Shown: positions 48,908 through 58,754 of the stretch, one piece after another
Layout of the letters: every line of letters starts with the position of its first letter
Position numbering within the stretch: position 1 is the first letter of the stretch
Assembly: GCA_009692425.1 (NCBI GenBank)
Contig: SHZF01000007.1
Span: 1 to 64,000, forward strand
Reading direction: 5' to 3'
Origin: Myxococcales bacterium
GTDB taxonomy: Bacteria > Myxococcota_A > UBA9042
DNA: 64,000 nucleotides
Made by a program: the position numbers and the translations under genes
The notes under the pieces: generated by a model
The model's database searches: none
Seen by the model: the letters and a program-made list of their open reading frames with translations, nothing else
Told to the model about the DNA's origin: nothing

Positions 48908-49645
48908 CTACCGCTCGCCCTGCCCGACAAACCAATCCTCCCGCTCCCGAAACAGATAGTTGAACGACGTCAGCGACCCGTAGCAGCCGGTAATGTAGAC
49001 CTGCATCTGCGCCTTCTCGTCGCTCGTCAGCTTGTCGTGGGCGTTGAGCTTCTGTTCGAGCACGCGCAGCCGATCGCGCACCATCACGACCTTCTTGAAC
49101 AGGACCTCGATTTCCAGTTCGTGCGGCTTGAGTTCCGGGTTGCCGGGCTGCACCAGCACCTTGCCGCCGCGAAACTTCGGGTGCATCCCGGCGTCTGACA
49201 GGCCGAGCGCTTCGTCGAGCACGTCGGCGAGGATGTCTTTGAGCGTCGCGCGGTCCATGGGGTCTCCTTCGCCATCTTCCAAGGGGATGCGCTGCACGCG
49301 CACGCGAACAGGTTCAGGGGCGGCGCTCGGGCCCGGCGTCTTGCGGCCAGGTGGCGACGGCTCGGGGGTGCGGACGACCGCGCGGCCCGGCTCCTGGATC
49401 GCCGGGCGCCGGTGAGCGGGCGGCGCGTTCTTCGCTTCGAGGGCGCCAGCGGGCACGAACGCGCCTTCGCGCAGGCGCTCAGGATCGACGGAGTACTCCT
49501 GACAGCCAAAGTCCGCCGCCGCCACCTCGGGCCGCGTCGGGCGACCGAAGCAGGTGCCCAGCACGCGGCGCAGGCGATCCTCGCGGTCCGGCCGAAAGTG
49601 CCGGCAGGAGCCGCAGCGGTTGTAGGCTTCGCGCACATCTTGCAT
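48908..49645 (-). CDS. protein of unknown function with N-terminal cysteine motif
   Basis: The protein is 245 residues from ATG 49645. The N-terminus has CGSCRHFRPD, later GTCFG and FGCQEYS, a likely four-cysteine zinc or iron-sulfur site within residues 10-50. A Pro/Arg-rich linker (80-120) leads to a helical C-terminal domain (ATLKDILADVLDEALG; HELEIEVLFKKVVMVRDRLRVLEQKL). It follows priA by 67 bases on the same strand. I do not recognise the family. Confidence 0.7.
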   Translation of the reverse strand: MQDVREAYNRCGSCRHFRPDREDRLRRVLGTCFGRPTRPEVAAADFGCQEYSVDPERLREGAFVPAGALEAKNAPPAHRRPAIQEPGRAVVRTPEPSPPGRKTPGPSAAPEPVRVRVQRIPLEDGEGDPMDRATLKDILADVLDEALGLSDAGMHPKFRGGKVLVQPGNPELKPHELEIEVLFKKVVMVRDRLRVLEQKLNAHDKLTSDEKAQMQVYITGCYGSLTSFNYLFREREDWFVGQGER

Positions 49646-49712
49646 CGGGCCAGCGGTATCGCAAACGCGCACGTTGCGCGTCAAGTTGGCAAGGCGCACG
49701 GCCCAGCGCCGA

Positions 49713-52286
49713 CTACGAGAACTGCGTCGGGTCGATGTCCAGGCTGACGTCCACACCGCCACCGATGCCGGCCAGCACCTCGCGCTGCACCCGGCGCAGA
49801 GCCTCGTGCAGCAGCGCGCGGTCATCGCCGCGGGCCAACGCGTGGACGCGGAACTGGCCGCGCAATCGCGCAATGCCCGCCATCACCGGGCCGCGCACCT
49901 CGACCCCGCCGCGGCGCAGGTGGTCGACCGCAAGCGTCACAGCCGCGCGCGCCCGCAGCACGTCGGCGTGGCGCGCCTCGATGAGCGCGACGTGGGTGTG
50001 CGGCGGCCAGCGATGGGCGTGCCGGTAGGCCAGTTCGGATTGCAGGAAGCCGGGGTGGTCGTGGCGCAGCGCGGCGGCAATCGCCGGGTGGTCGGGCATC
50101 CACGTCTGCACGAGCACCCGGCCGGGCCGCTCCCCGCGACCCGCACGGCCCGCAACCTGGGTCAGCAGTTGAAACGTCCGCTCGGCGGCGCGGAAGTCCG
50201 GAATGCGCAGCCCCTGCTCCGCTAGCAGCACGCCGACGAGCGTGACGGCCGGAAAGTCGTGACCCTTTGCCAGCATCTGTGTACCCACCAGCACATCGAG
50301 TTCGCGCCGCGCGAAGCGGTCGAGCGTGTCGTGCAGGCGCTGGCCGGTCGCCGTGTCGCGGTCGAAGCGTGCAATGCGGAGGCCCGGCGCAAAATGGGCC
50401 AGCGTCGTCTCGATGCGCTCCGTGCCGGCACCGATGCCAACGAGGTGGCGGCCCCGGCAGCGCGGGCAACTGACGTCGGCTGCCATCGAGAAGTCGCACA
50501 GGTGGCAGCGCAGCCGTTGCTGGGCGCGATGCAGCGTGAGCGAGACCGCGCAGTCGACACACTCGACGGCGCCGCCGCACCCCATGCAGATCATCGACGG
50601 CGCAAAGCCCCGCCGGTTGTGCAGCAGCATCGCCTGCTCGCCGCGCCGCACCACCTCGACGACGGCATCGAGCAGCGGCCGCGACAGCAGCGAGGGCCGG
50701 TCGCCACCCGGGTCGGGCACGCGCTCGACCGTGCGCAGATCGAGCGTAGCCGCCAGCGGCAGGGCACCACCGAGCGGCCGGTGCGACAGTTCGGTCAGGT
50801 GCAGGCGGCCGTCGTGGACGAGAGCCATCTCTTCGCAGCCCGGCGTCGCCGACCCCAGCACGGCTACGGCGTGGGCGGCGCGGGCGCGCACGAGCGCGAG
50901 GTCGCGGGCGTGGTAGCGCAGGCCCGTCTGTTGCTTGAAGCTGGCGTCGTGGCACTCATCGACGACGATGACGCCCAGGTCGCGCACCGGAGCGAACAGC
51001 GCCGAGCGCGGGCCCACCACGATGCGGCGCTCCCCGCGTTCGAGTCGGGTCCATTGGTCGAGCCGCTCGCCGTCGCCCAGGCCCGAATGCAACGCCGCGA
51101 CCTGATCGCCGAAGCGCGCCCGAAAGCGCCGCACGAGTTGCGGCGTCAACGCGATCTCGGGCACGAGCACGATGGCGCCGCGGCCCTGGTCCAACGCGGT
51201 CGCGATCAGGCGCAGGTAGACCTCGGTCTTGCCGGAGCCCGTGATGCCGCGCAGCAAGTGCCCGCCCCAGCGGCGCGCTTCGAGGTCGGCGCGCATGCGT
51301 TGGAGTGCGAGATTCTGCTCGGGCGTCAGCACCGGCGGCACGTCGGGTGGTGTCGGCGCGCGGGCGGCAAACGGGTCGCGCAGCACGCGCTCTTGCCAGA
51401 GCCGGCACAGCCCGCGCGCAGCGAGGCCTTCGACGAGCCGCAGGGGCGCAGGCACGGCGCGCGGGGGGTGCACTTCCGGGAGGCCTGCCGCATCGGCCTC
51501 AGGCGCCGGGTCGCGCAGGGCCAGTCGCCGTAGCGCGGGCAGCGTCGTGGTGCCAGCCGCTTCGATGCGCGCGAGCAGGCGCAGTTCCGGGCGCGACAGC
51601 CCATCGGGCCAGGGGCGGACGTTCGTCGGTTCCACGAGCCATTGGCGGCGCTCCGGCGCGAGGTCGCCATCGACGCCCGTACGGCGCAGCGGCGCCGGCA
51701 GCGCCAGGCGGACCGCCGAACCGAGGGGGGCAAGCCAATAGCGTGCGGCGAACTCGATCGCGTGCAGCAGGTCCGGGGGCAGCGGCGGCGCGTCCGGGCA
51801 AGCCACGATCGGGCGCAATCGCCCCGTCACGGGACCGTCGGCCCCCGCCGCACGCACGGCCCACACCACGCCGGTCACGAGGCGGCCTTGCAAGGGCACC
51901 GTCACGCGCATGCCGGGCACCACCTGCTGCGTCAGCGCGGGCGGCACGCCCCAGGTCAACAGAGCGGCGTGGGATGCGACCGCCACATCGGCGACTGCGG
52001 CAAAACGCGCTCCTGCGGTGGTCTCCGCTCCTGCCCGCGGTGCCTTGCGCGGGGCCGGGCGGCGGCGGGCCTGGCTGTCCGCGGGAGCCGGGGTGTTCGG
52101 AGTAACCGGGGTGTTCGGAGCGGCCAGGGTGTTCGGAGCGGCCAGGGTGTTCGGAGCGGCCAGAGTGTTCGGAGCGGCCAGGGCGTCGATCGCGGCACCG
52201 GCGGCGGCGGGCCTTGGCTCGTCCGCCGCAGCAGGCACGAGCGGCGGTGGCGTGCCGAACAGGTCGCCTTGGCGGGGGGCCGACAT
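49713..52286 (-). CDS. priA: primosomal replication-restart helicase PriA
   Basis: The protein has 857 residues. The N-terminal DNA-binding part is followed by the helicase: Walker A GITGSGKTEVYLRL, DEAH-type box VVDECHD, and the paired-cysteine zinc region (CMGCGG, CVDC, CHLC, CPRC). Motif V-VI is GTQMLAKGHDFPAVTLVG and QVAGRAGRGERPG. It reloads the replisome at collapsed forks. Residues 30-75 are an extra linker with five hexapeptide repeats. ATG 52286 lies five bases after the mpl stop. Confidence 0.95.
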   Translation of the reverse strand: MSAPRQGDLFGTPPPLVPAAADEPRPAAAGAAIDALAAPNTLAAPNTLAAPNTLAAPNTPVTPNTPAPADSQARRRPAPRKAPRAGAETTAGARFAAVADVAVASHAALLTWGVPPALTQQVVPGMRVTVPLQGRLVTGVVWAVRAAGADGPVTGRLRPIVACPDAPPLPPDLLHAIEFAARYWLAPLGSAVRLALPAPLRRTGVDGDLAPERRQWLVEPTNVRPWPDGLSRPELRLLARIEAAGTTTLPALRRLALRDPAPEADAAGLPEVHPPRAVPAPLRLVEGLAARGLCRLWQERVLRDPFAARAPTPPDVPPVLTPEQNLALQRMRADLEARRWGGHLLRGITGSGKTEVYLRLIATALDQGRGAIVLVPEIALTPQLVRRFRARFGDQVAALHSGLGDGERLDQWTRLERGERRIVVGPRSALFAPVRDLGVIVVDECHDASFKQQTGLRYHARDLALVRARAAHAVAVLGSATPGCEEMALVHDGRLHLTELSHRPLGGALPLAATLDLRTVERVPDPGGDRPSLLSRPLLDAVVEVVRRGEQAMLLHNRRGFAPSMICMGCGGAVECVDCAVSLTLHRAQQRLRCHLCDFSMAADVSCPRCRGRHLVGIGAGTERIETTLAHFAPGLRIARFDRDTATGQRLHDTLDRFARRELDVLVGTQMLAKGHDFPAVTLVGVLLAEQGLRIPDFRAAERTFQLLTQVAGRAGRGERPGRVLVQTWMPDHPAIAAALRHDHPGFLQSELAYRHAHRWPPHTHVALIEARHADVLRARAAVTLAVDHLRRGGVEVRGPVMAGIARLRGQFRVHALARGDDRALLHEALRRVQREVLAGIGGGVDVSLDIDPTQFS
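52093..52182 (-). repeat. 18-bp in-frame tandem repeat, 5 units
   Basis: Five 18-bp units (plus-strand GTGTTCGGAGCGGCCAGG) encode NTLAAP-type hexapeptides in the N-terminal linker of PriA. Units 2, 3 and 5 are identical, unit 4 has one change, and unit 1 is diverged. Confidence 0.95.
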
Positions 52287-52291
52287 CGACG

Positions 52292-53848
52292 TCAGCCGAC
52301 CGGCCGCGCCTCGATCGCGCGGATCAGTTTGGCGTGCAGTCCCTGGAAATCGCGGCCACTCATCGCGAGCACGACGTCGCCGGGCACGACCGCGTCTGCC
52401 ACGAATGTGACGATGTCGTCGACCGCCGGGATGAACCACGCCGGCGTGCCGCGCTCCGTGACGGCGGCACAGACTCGCGCGGCGTCCATGGTGTCGGCGG
52501 CGGCGAGCTTGTCGCCTTCCTTCCACAGCGGCTGGCACAACACGACCCGATCGGCGACGGCAAAGGCGGCGGGGTACACGTCTTCGAAGACGCGGCGCCG
52601 GCTCGTATTCGACTCGGCCTCGAACAGGGCCCACAGCCGGCGGCCGGGGTAGAAGGCACGGATCGCGGCCACAGTCTCCTTCACGGCCGTCGGATGGTGC
52701 GCGTAGTCGTCGATGACCGTGACGCCGCGGGGCTCGCCGCGCACTTCCTGGCGCTTCTTCACGCCGCGAAACTGCGCCATGCCCTCGCGCACGACGTCTG
52801 CCGCTGCGCCGAGGTCGCGCGCCACGACCAACGCCGCGGCCGCGTTCAGCACGTTGTGGCGGCCCGGCATCGGCGAAAGCAGCGGCCCCCACGTCGCGCC
52901 CGGCGGCAGCCATGGCAAGGGGTCGCGGCCGCCAAGGGGCCCGGCACTCCCGCGCCGCAGGGTGAACTCCGCGCCGCGCGGGCCGAGCCCGTGCAGGTCA
53001 ACTTCGAGGTCGAGCGCAGCCGGCACACCATCGGCACCCATCATGCCGCCAGCGAACCCGTAGCGCGCGACGCGCCCCGGACAGGCGTCGAGCACGGCCG
53101 TGACCGACGGGTCCTCGCCCCACGCGACCAGCAGGCCGTCTGCTGGGAAAAGCGACGCGAACAGCCGGAACGCCCGCTGCACGGCGGCGAAGTCCGGGTA
53201 GATGTCGGCGTGATCGAACTCACACGACGTCAGCACGCCGTGATGCGGGCGGTAGTGTACGAACTTCGGGCGCTTGTCGTAGTACGCGGTGTCGTACTCG
53301 TCACCTTCGATCACGAACGACCTGCCGCCGCCGAGCCGAAAGCTCGCGCCAAGGTTCAACGGCACGCCACCGACCAGCACGCCCGGGTCGAGGCCGGCGT
53401 GCGTCAGCAACCAGGCGGTCAGGCTCGTGGTCGTGGTCTTGCCGTGCGTGCCCGCGATCACGACGGGGATACGTCCCGGCAGCAGCCACTCGCCCAGGCC
53501 TTCTGGAAACGAACAGTACGCCAACCGGCGCGCGCGCACCGCTGCGGCCTCGACGTTGTCGCGCCGGACAACGTTGCCGATGACGACGAGGTCCGGCCCC
53601 CAGTCGAGGTTCGCCGCCGCCCAGCCCTCGGCGAACGGGATGGCCGCGCGCGCCAGCACCGACCGCATCGGGTCGAATACGGTCGCGTCAGAACCGCGCA
53701 CCTCGAGACCGCGCGCGGCCAGCATGCCGGCGAAGTTCCCCATCGCGGAGCCGCCGATGCCGATGAGGTGGACCCGGCGCACGGCCGCCCAGTCGACGGC
53801 AGGGCGCGGCTCAGGCACGCGTTCGGCGGGACCGGGGACAAACGACAT
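52292..53848 (-). CDS. mpl: UDP-N-acetylmuramate:tripeptide ligase Mpl
   Basis: The protein has 518 residues of the Mur ligase family. Motifs: VHLIGIGGSAMGNFAGML, the ATP loop VIAGTHGKTTTTSLT, and the Mpl-type block EGDEYDTAYYDKRPKFVHY with CEFDHADIYPD, which separates it from MurC. VIDDYAHHPTA lies in the C-terminal domain. It re-attaches murein tripeptide to UDP-MurNAc in cell-wall recycling. Confidence 0.92.
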   Translation of the reverse strand: MSFVPGPAERVPEPRPAVDWAAVRRVHLIGIGGSAMGNFAGMLAARGLEVRGSDATVFDPMRSVLARAAIPFAEGWAAANLDWGPDLVVIGNVVRRDNVEAAAVRARRLAYCSFPEGLGEWLLPGRIPVVIAGTHGKTTTTSLTAWLLTHAGLDPGVLVGGVPLNLGASFRLGGGRSFVIEGDEYDTAYYDKRPKFVHYRPHHGVLTSCEFDHADIYPDFAAVQRAFRLFASLFPADGLLVAWGEDPSVTAVLDACPGRVARYGFAGGMMGADGVPAALDLEVDLHGLGPRGAEFTLRRGSAGPLGGRDPLPWLPPGATWGPLLSPMPGRHNVLNAAAALVVARDLGAAADVVREGMAQFRGVKKRQEVRGEPRGVTVIDDYAHHPTAVKETVAAIRAFYPGRRLWALFEAESNTSRRRVFEDVYPAAFAVADRVVLCQPLWKEGDKLAAADTMDAARVCAAVTERGTPAWFIPAVDDIVTFVADAVVPGDVVLAMSGRDFQGLHAKLIRAIEARPVG

Positions 53849-53880
53849 GGGCGGCCTCGCGGCGCAGGATCGACGGGAGG

Positions 53881-56800
53881 TTAGCGGAAAATCGCGCGAA
53901 CTTCGCCATCGCCCCCCGCCGTGGCGCGGTGGCGGAACAGGTACAGCACGCGGCCGTCGGCAAACGCGATCACGGTCGGCATGTCCTGCTCACCGGTTGG
54001 CGCGGCGCTCGTCACCACGGTCTCGGCCCCGCCGAACCCGCCACCGGGCAGCACGTCGCGCGCGGCGATGTCGAGGCCACTGCCCGCTGCGGCAGCGTCG
54101 GGGGACTGCCACGCCACCAGAGCGGTTCCGTCGGCGAGCAGGGTCAGGCCCGGCCAATCCTGGTCGCCGGTCGTGAACGTGTTGGCCGTGGCCGATGCCG
54201 CCTGCGCCTTCAAGTTGACGTCGAAGCGCCGCAGCGCCAGCCCCGCGCCCGCACCATCGGCGCCGCTCGCCGCCCACGCCAGCAGGAGTTCGCCCTTCTG
54301 CAGCACGAGGCCCGCAGCGGCCGTCGCCAGCGCACCTTCGGCCGTCAGGTCGACCACGCTGCCCGACGCTGCGAACGTCGACTTGAAAGCCCGGCCGCGC
54401 AGGCGTGCCTTGGCGCCGCTGCCGTGCAACCAGCACGCCACCGGCTCGTTGGCGTTGCGGAACGTGATCGCGGGCAGCGACTGCTCGCCTTCGACCGTCG
54501 ACGAGTCGGTGTCGGAATTCGCGACCTGCAGGTTGCCGGAGAGCTTGCCGGTGGCGTCTATCTTCTGCAAGCCGATGCCCTTGCCGTCGCCGTCGAGGCC
54601 TTCGCCAGCCCACATCGCCGCGAAGAACGTCCCGTTCCACGCCAGCGTGGGTTGCACCTGCACGCCGAGGTCCTTGCCGACGACGATCAGGGCCGGGGCT
54701 GTAGGCGCCGCAGTCGTGTCGTACTGGCGGACCAAGATGTCGGTTCCCGTCGCGGTGCCTTCAGGCCACGCCAGCCCGAAGCCCTTGGCCATGGGCGCAA
54801 TCGCAAAGCGCCCGCCCTTGAGCGCCTTGTCTGCCACGACGACGGATGGCCCCTTGGGTTTGGCGTCGGGGCCGAACAACCGTGCCCGCAGTTCGCTGGC
54901 CGTGCCATCGGCCAGCCACACGACGACGAAGCTGCCGTCGCTGAACGGGACTGCGCCGAGTGCGCCAACCGCGCCCTTGTCGGACAGGGTCAGCGCGCCA
55001 TCTTGGACGCACGCGCCTGCGCCCGTGCAGTGGCTGCCCGTCGCGCACGAGGTCGCGGGCTCGAACGTCTTGCCGTCGGCCGCGCACTTCACGACCTTCT
55101 GCTTGTCTTTGGGGTCGCACAGGGTCGCGCCGGCCACGCAGATCGCGCACGCACCGGCCGAGCAAGCGGGCGACTCGGGCGGGCACGCAGCCGCAGCCGA
55201 CCAGAACCCTTTCTGGCAGGTGGCGACCGCCGCTGTGCTCGCGCATGCGGTCTGGCCGTCGTCGACGCTCGTCGACAGCCCCGCATCGTCCTGCCGCACG
55301 CATTGGCCGGCCTTGGCGACACAGGCCTTGCCCGCGCTGCCGAGCACCGCCTGGCAGAAGCCGCTCTGGCAGAACGAGCCGTCGGAGCACGCGGCGCCGT
55401 TGGCACAGATGGCGGCGTCGGTCTTGCCGTTGCAGTCATTGTCGAGGCCGTCGCACGAGGCTTCCGTGCTCTCGTAGCCAACGACCGCGCCGTACAGGCA
55501 ATGCGATTTGCCGCCGAAGCACGTCGCCAGCACGCCCGTCTTGCACACGCCGGTGGTCGGACAGGTCGAGGCGGTGGCCACGCCGGCTTCATCGGTCTTG
55601 CCGTCGCAGTCGTTGTCGAGGCCGTCGCACAGCGTCTCGGTGGCTTCGTAGCCGGTGGTGCCGGTCGTGTCGCACGTCCACTTGCCGGCCGCACACGTCT
55701 GCTTGGCCTTGCCCGCACACACGCCGACGCCGCACGGCGACTTGGTCAGGTCCAAGCCGTCGGCTTCGTCGGTCAGGCCGTCGCAGTCGTTGTCCTTGCC
55801 GTCGCACGCCGTCTCCGTGACGTCTTCGTAGCCGACGACGCCCGTGTAGTCGCACGTCGGCGAACCGCCTTTGCAGCTGACGCCCACGCCGAGCGCACAC
55901 ACGCCCAACGCCTTGCACTTGTTCGCCGCGCCGCCCAACGTCTCGTCGGTCTTCCCGTCGCAGTCGTTGTCCTTGGCGTCGCACGCCTGCTCGAACGGCT
56001 CATAGCCGAGCGCGCCGAGGGCCGCGTAGTTGCAGGTCCACAGGCCGAGGTCGCACTGGATCGCGTCCGCCGCACCCGACCCACCGCAGACACCCGCCGA
56101 CCCGCATGGCGACTTCGCGGGCTTGACGGCCTGGATGCCGTCGGTGGCGCCGTCGCAATCGTTGTCCTTGCCGTCGCACGTCGTCTCGGTCGTCTCGTAG
56201 GCCGGAACTGCGGCATACTGACACGCAAATACCCCCGCCTTGCACACCAGCACCACGGCAGCGCCCGCGCCCGCACACACGCCGAGCGCCTTGCACCCCT
56301 TGGCGTCGGCCTTCACCAGCGCCTGGGTGCCGCCCTGGAAATTGTCCGTCAGCCCGTCGCAGTCGTTGTCGACGCCGTCGCACGATGTCTCGAACGCCTC
56401 GTACTTCTCCACGCCCGCGAGGTCGCAGGCGACGGCGCCGCCCTTGCACGCGAGCGTCACTTTGCCGGCACACACGCCCTTGTCGGGGCAGGTCGGCGCG
56501 GTGCCCTTGAGCACGTCGCCCGCCAGGTTCGCATCGGCCACGCCGTCGCAGTCGTTGTCCTTGCCGTCGCACTTCGTCTCCGCGCTCTGGTAGTCGGCAG
56601 GCCGCGTCGCCGCGCCTTCCTCGTAGCCGCACGCCCAGGTTCCGGCGAGGCACTGCGGCTCCGGCAAACCCGCACACACGCCCGCCCGTGCACACGTTTT
56701 CAGCGTCGGCCGCGCGCCTTCGTCGGTGACCCCATCACAGTCGTTGTCTTTGCCGTCGCACGTCGTCTCCGAAACTTCCCACGCCGGGTCCGCCGACCAG

Positions 56801-57243
56801 TCGCACTGCCACGCGCCGGCCGCGCATTGGGCGACGGGCTTGACCTTTGCCGCCAGCGCGGTCTCGCAGACGCCCTTGCCAGAGCACACCTTGAGCGGGT
56901 CGGCCGGCACGGGCACCTCGTCGATCAGGCCATCGCAGTCGTTGTCCTTGCCGTCGCACGTGACCTCGATCGCTTGGTAGGCGGCGGGCTTGGGGGCAGT
57001 CTTGTTGGCGGCATCCTTCCAGGCGCCGCACGTCGCCTTGCCGTTGACCACACTGCACACCGCGGTGACCGTGCCGCACACGCCGAGCTTGGTGGTACAG
57101 GGGTCGGGTTTGCACGGATTGGCCCCGGTCTTTTCCTCAATCGTCACCTGGCAGCCGACCGCGGTCAGCAGGAGCATGGCACCGGCAAGTGCCGCCGCAA
57201 CTCGGGCATCTGCGGGCGCCAGGTAGGGTCGGCGCTCAGTCAT
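53881..57243 (-). CDS. MopE-repeat lipoprotein with C-terminal propeller-like domain
   Basis: The protein has 1120 residues; ATG 57243 overlaps the upstream stop (ATGA). Lipobox TAVGC (Cys31). Residues about 50-600 contain nine repeats of roughly 60-70 residues, each with TxCDGxDNDCDGxxDE, the Asp/Cys motif known from the copper-binding MopE family and calcium-type loops. The rest is beta-propeller-like (SFVVVWLADGTASELRARLFG; LLAWAASGADGAGAGLALRRFD; DGRVLYLFRH). It is likely surface-exposed and metal-binding. Confidence 0.88.
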   Translation of the reverse strand: MTERRPYLAPADARVAAALAGAMLLLTAVGCQVTIEEKTGANPCKPDPCTTKLGVCGTVTAVCSVVNGKATCGAWKDAANKTAPKPAAYQAIEVTCDGKDNDCDGLIDEVPVPADPLKVCSGKGVCETALAAKVKPVAQCAAGAWQCDWSADPAWEVSETTCDGKDNDCDGVTDEGARPTLKTCARAGVCAGLPEPQCLAGTWACGYEEGAATRPADYQSAETKCDGKDNDCDGVADANLAGDVLKGTAPTCPDKGVCAGKVTLACKGGAVACDLAGVEKYEAFETSCDGVDNDCDGLTDNFQGGTQALVKADAKGCKALGVCAGAGAAVVLVCKAGVFACQYAAVPAYETTETTCDGKDNDCDGATDGIQAVKPAKSPCGSAGVCGGSGAADAIQCDLGLWTCNYAALGALGYEPFEQACDAKDNDCDGKTDETLGGAANKCKALGVCALGVGVSCKGGSPTCDYTGVVGYEDVTETACDGKDNDCDGLTDEADGLDLTKSPCGVGVCAGKAKQTCAAGKWTCDTTGTTGYEATETLCDGLDNDCDGKTDEAGVATASTCPTTGVCKTGVLATCFGGKSHCLYGAVVGYESTEASCDGLDNDCNGKTDAAICANGAACSDGSFCQSGFCQAVLGSAGKACVAKAGQCVRQDDAGLSTSVDDGQTACASTAAVATCQKGFWSAAAACPPESPACSAGACAICVAGATLCDPKDKQKVVKCAADGKTFEPATSCATGSHCTGAGACVQDGALTLSDKGAVGALGAVPFSDGSFVVVWLADGTASELRARLFGPDAKPKGPSVVVADKALKGGRFAIAPMAKGFGLAWPEGTATGTDILVRQYDTTAAPTAPALIVVGKDLGVQVQPTLAWNGTFFAAMWAGEGLDGDGKGIGLQKIDATGKLSGNLQVANSDTDSSTVEGEQSLPAITFRNANEPVACWLHGSGAKARLRGRAFKSTFAASGSVVDLTAEGALATAAAGLVLQKGELLLAWAASGADGAGAGLALRRFDVNLKAQAASATANTFTTGDQDWPGLTLLADGTALVAWQSPDAAAAGSGLDIAARDVLPGGGFGGAETVVTSAAPTGEQDMPTVIAFADGRVLYLFRHRATAGGDGEVRAIFR

Positions 57244-58481
57244 CGGCTCTCCTTGGCGATCAGGATCGGCAACTTTTCGGGAACGACCAACGCCGCGCGC
57301 GACGCCGGCTGCAGCGCCCACCATAGCGTGCCTGCCACGAGCAGTGCGCCGCCCGCTCCGAACGAGGCGTTGGCCAGGAACACGCGGTCCGCAGCCTGCA
57401 CCTTCAGGTCGTCGAGTTGGGTCTTGTAGTCCTTCTCGCCGCCGGTCAGGGCATTCGCGTCGGCCGCGCTCTGCGTCGCCGCCCAGCCGAAATAGCCGCC
57501 GCCGCCCAAGGCGCCAACGCCGAGCGCGGACAAGACGAGTGGACCGTAGCGCGACAAGACGCTGCGCTGCGGGCGCGGGGCACCATAGCCGAGTTCGACG
57601 ACGGGACCGGGCTCCCGCGGCGGCGGTCGTTCGGGCTCGACGCCGGCGATCGACTCCGGCCCGACGCCTTTGCCGTCGCCGCCCGTGTGCGCGACCTCGG
57701 GCTTCGGTGCCACGGGCGCGCCGCCTTCGGGCTGGGTCTGGACGAGCACCGGACCTTGTTCTTCGGGCTTCAGCACCACCGCGAGCAGTTCGCCGTCGGC
57801 GCCGCCGGACTGGAACGTCATCAAGTGACTCTGGAATCCCTTGGCAGACGACTCGACGTTCCAGAGCCCAGGCTGCAGCCAGATGTGGCCGGTGCCGAGC
57901 ACGGTGCGCTGAATGGCTTCGCCACTGTCCTTGCCGACCTGCGTCAGCACGACGCGGGTGCCCTCCGGTCGCACCTGCACCGCGACCTTGACCAAGCCGG
58001 CCGGCACGAGGCCGCGCAACCGCATCACCTCGGCGTCCAGGCGCGCCCTCTCGGCGTCGGGCAGCGCATGGCCGAGCGCCCGCAGCACGGATTCGTGGGC
58101 CTCGGCGTAGCGTTTGGCGCGTTCCCAACTCTGTGCGGCGGCGATGAGGTGTTCGGCGTCGGGGTGTTGGCGGTAGGCGGCGCGAAAGTGCTCGGCCGCC
58201 ACGTCGTCGATGCCAGCGCGGGCCTCGACGCGGGCGAGCGCGGCCAGGCGCTGGGCGCGGGCTTGGCGGGTGGACTGGCTGGAGTCGGGTTGCGGGGGCT
58301 CGGGGAGGCGCAGCACGTCGGACTGCGCGCCACTGCATCCCGCCAATACACAGCCCACCGGACCCAGACCCGCCGACGTAAGTCCGGACAGACCTGCGAG
58401 CACGGCGGTCGCGGCCGTGGCCAGACGAGGGGCGGCGCACGAAGGCAGCGCGCGCCGATGGGGGTGGGAGAGGCCGCTCAT
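57240..58481 (-). CDS. TPR lipoprotein with PEGA-like domain and C-terminal membrane segments
   Basis: The protein has 413 residues. A long signal with lipobox VLAGC (Cys49). TPR-like helices lie at about 70-155 (AAEHFRAAYRQHPDAEHLIAAAQSWE). A PEGA-like beta-domain follows (VKVAVQVRPEGTRVVL; IWLQPGLWNVESSAKGFQ), then a Pro/Gly linker and two hydrophobic segments (LVLSALGVGALGGGGYFGW; GAGGALLVAGTLWWAL). It is translationally coupled to the MopE-repeat lipoprotein and probably works with it. Confidence 0.82.
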   Translation of the reverse strand: MSGLSHPHRRALPSCAAPRLATAATAVLAGLSGLTSAGLGPVGCVLAGCSGAQSDVLRLPEPPQPDSSQSTRQARAQRLAALARVEARAGIDDVAAEHFRAAYRQHPDAEHLIAAAQSWERAKRYAEAHESVLRALGHALPDAERARLDAEVMRLRGLVPAGLVKVAVQVRPEGTRVVLTQVGKDSGEAIQRTVLGTGHIWLQPGLWNVESSAKGFQSHLMTFQSGGADGELLAVVLKPEEQGPVLVQTQPEGGAPVAPKPEVAHTGGDGKGVGPESIAGVEPERPPPREPGPVVELGYGAPRPQRSVLSRYGPLVLSALGVGALGGGGYFGWAATQSAADANALTGGEKDYKTQLDDLKVQAADRVFLANASFGAGGALLVAGTLWWALQPASRAALVVPEKLPILIAKESR

Positions 58482-58598
58482 CGCCTGCGAAGGCTACGGG
58501 CCAGCCCGCGGTGTGTCAACGAAACGGCCGGCGCGAAACGCCCGATGCGCAGCGACCCGCACGCGTGCATCTGGGGGCCGAACAAGGCGACGTCGCCC

Positions 58599-58627
58599 TT
58601 GACCCGGCCCCCCGCGCCGCCTACCAT
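58599..58627 (+). promoter_or_regulatory. predicted sigma-70 promoter for the DksA-like gene
   Basis: TTGACC (58599-58604), a 17-base spacer, TACCAT (58622-58627; 4/6). The ATG lies about 130 bases downstream, beyond GGGAGG. Confidence 0.5.
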
Positions 58628-58754
58628 CGCTCCGTTCGCCGTCGCGCACGCACGTTCGTCGTCCGTCAGGCGGCCTGCGCGGTCAACCGTCGTCGCCAGT
58701 ACGGACAGCAGTCGTGACGAGCGAGGTCAACAGAAGTGAACACGGGAGGTCGCC

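Noticed and set aside
53929-57429. Open frames of more than 1100 codons on the plus strand opposite the MopE-repeat lipoprotein
   Set aside because: Composition is Arg/Ala/Gly/Val with no recognisable domain, and the minus-strand gene has a signal peptide, repeats and operon context.
58482-58754. Small open frames between the TPR lipoprotein and the DksA-like gene
   Set aside because: Divergent promoter region with a good sigma-70 candidate; the frames have no ribosome sites or motifs.
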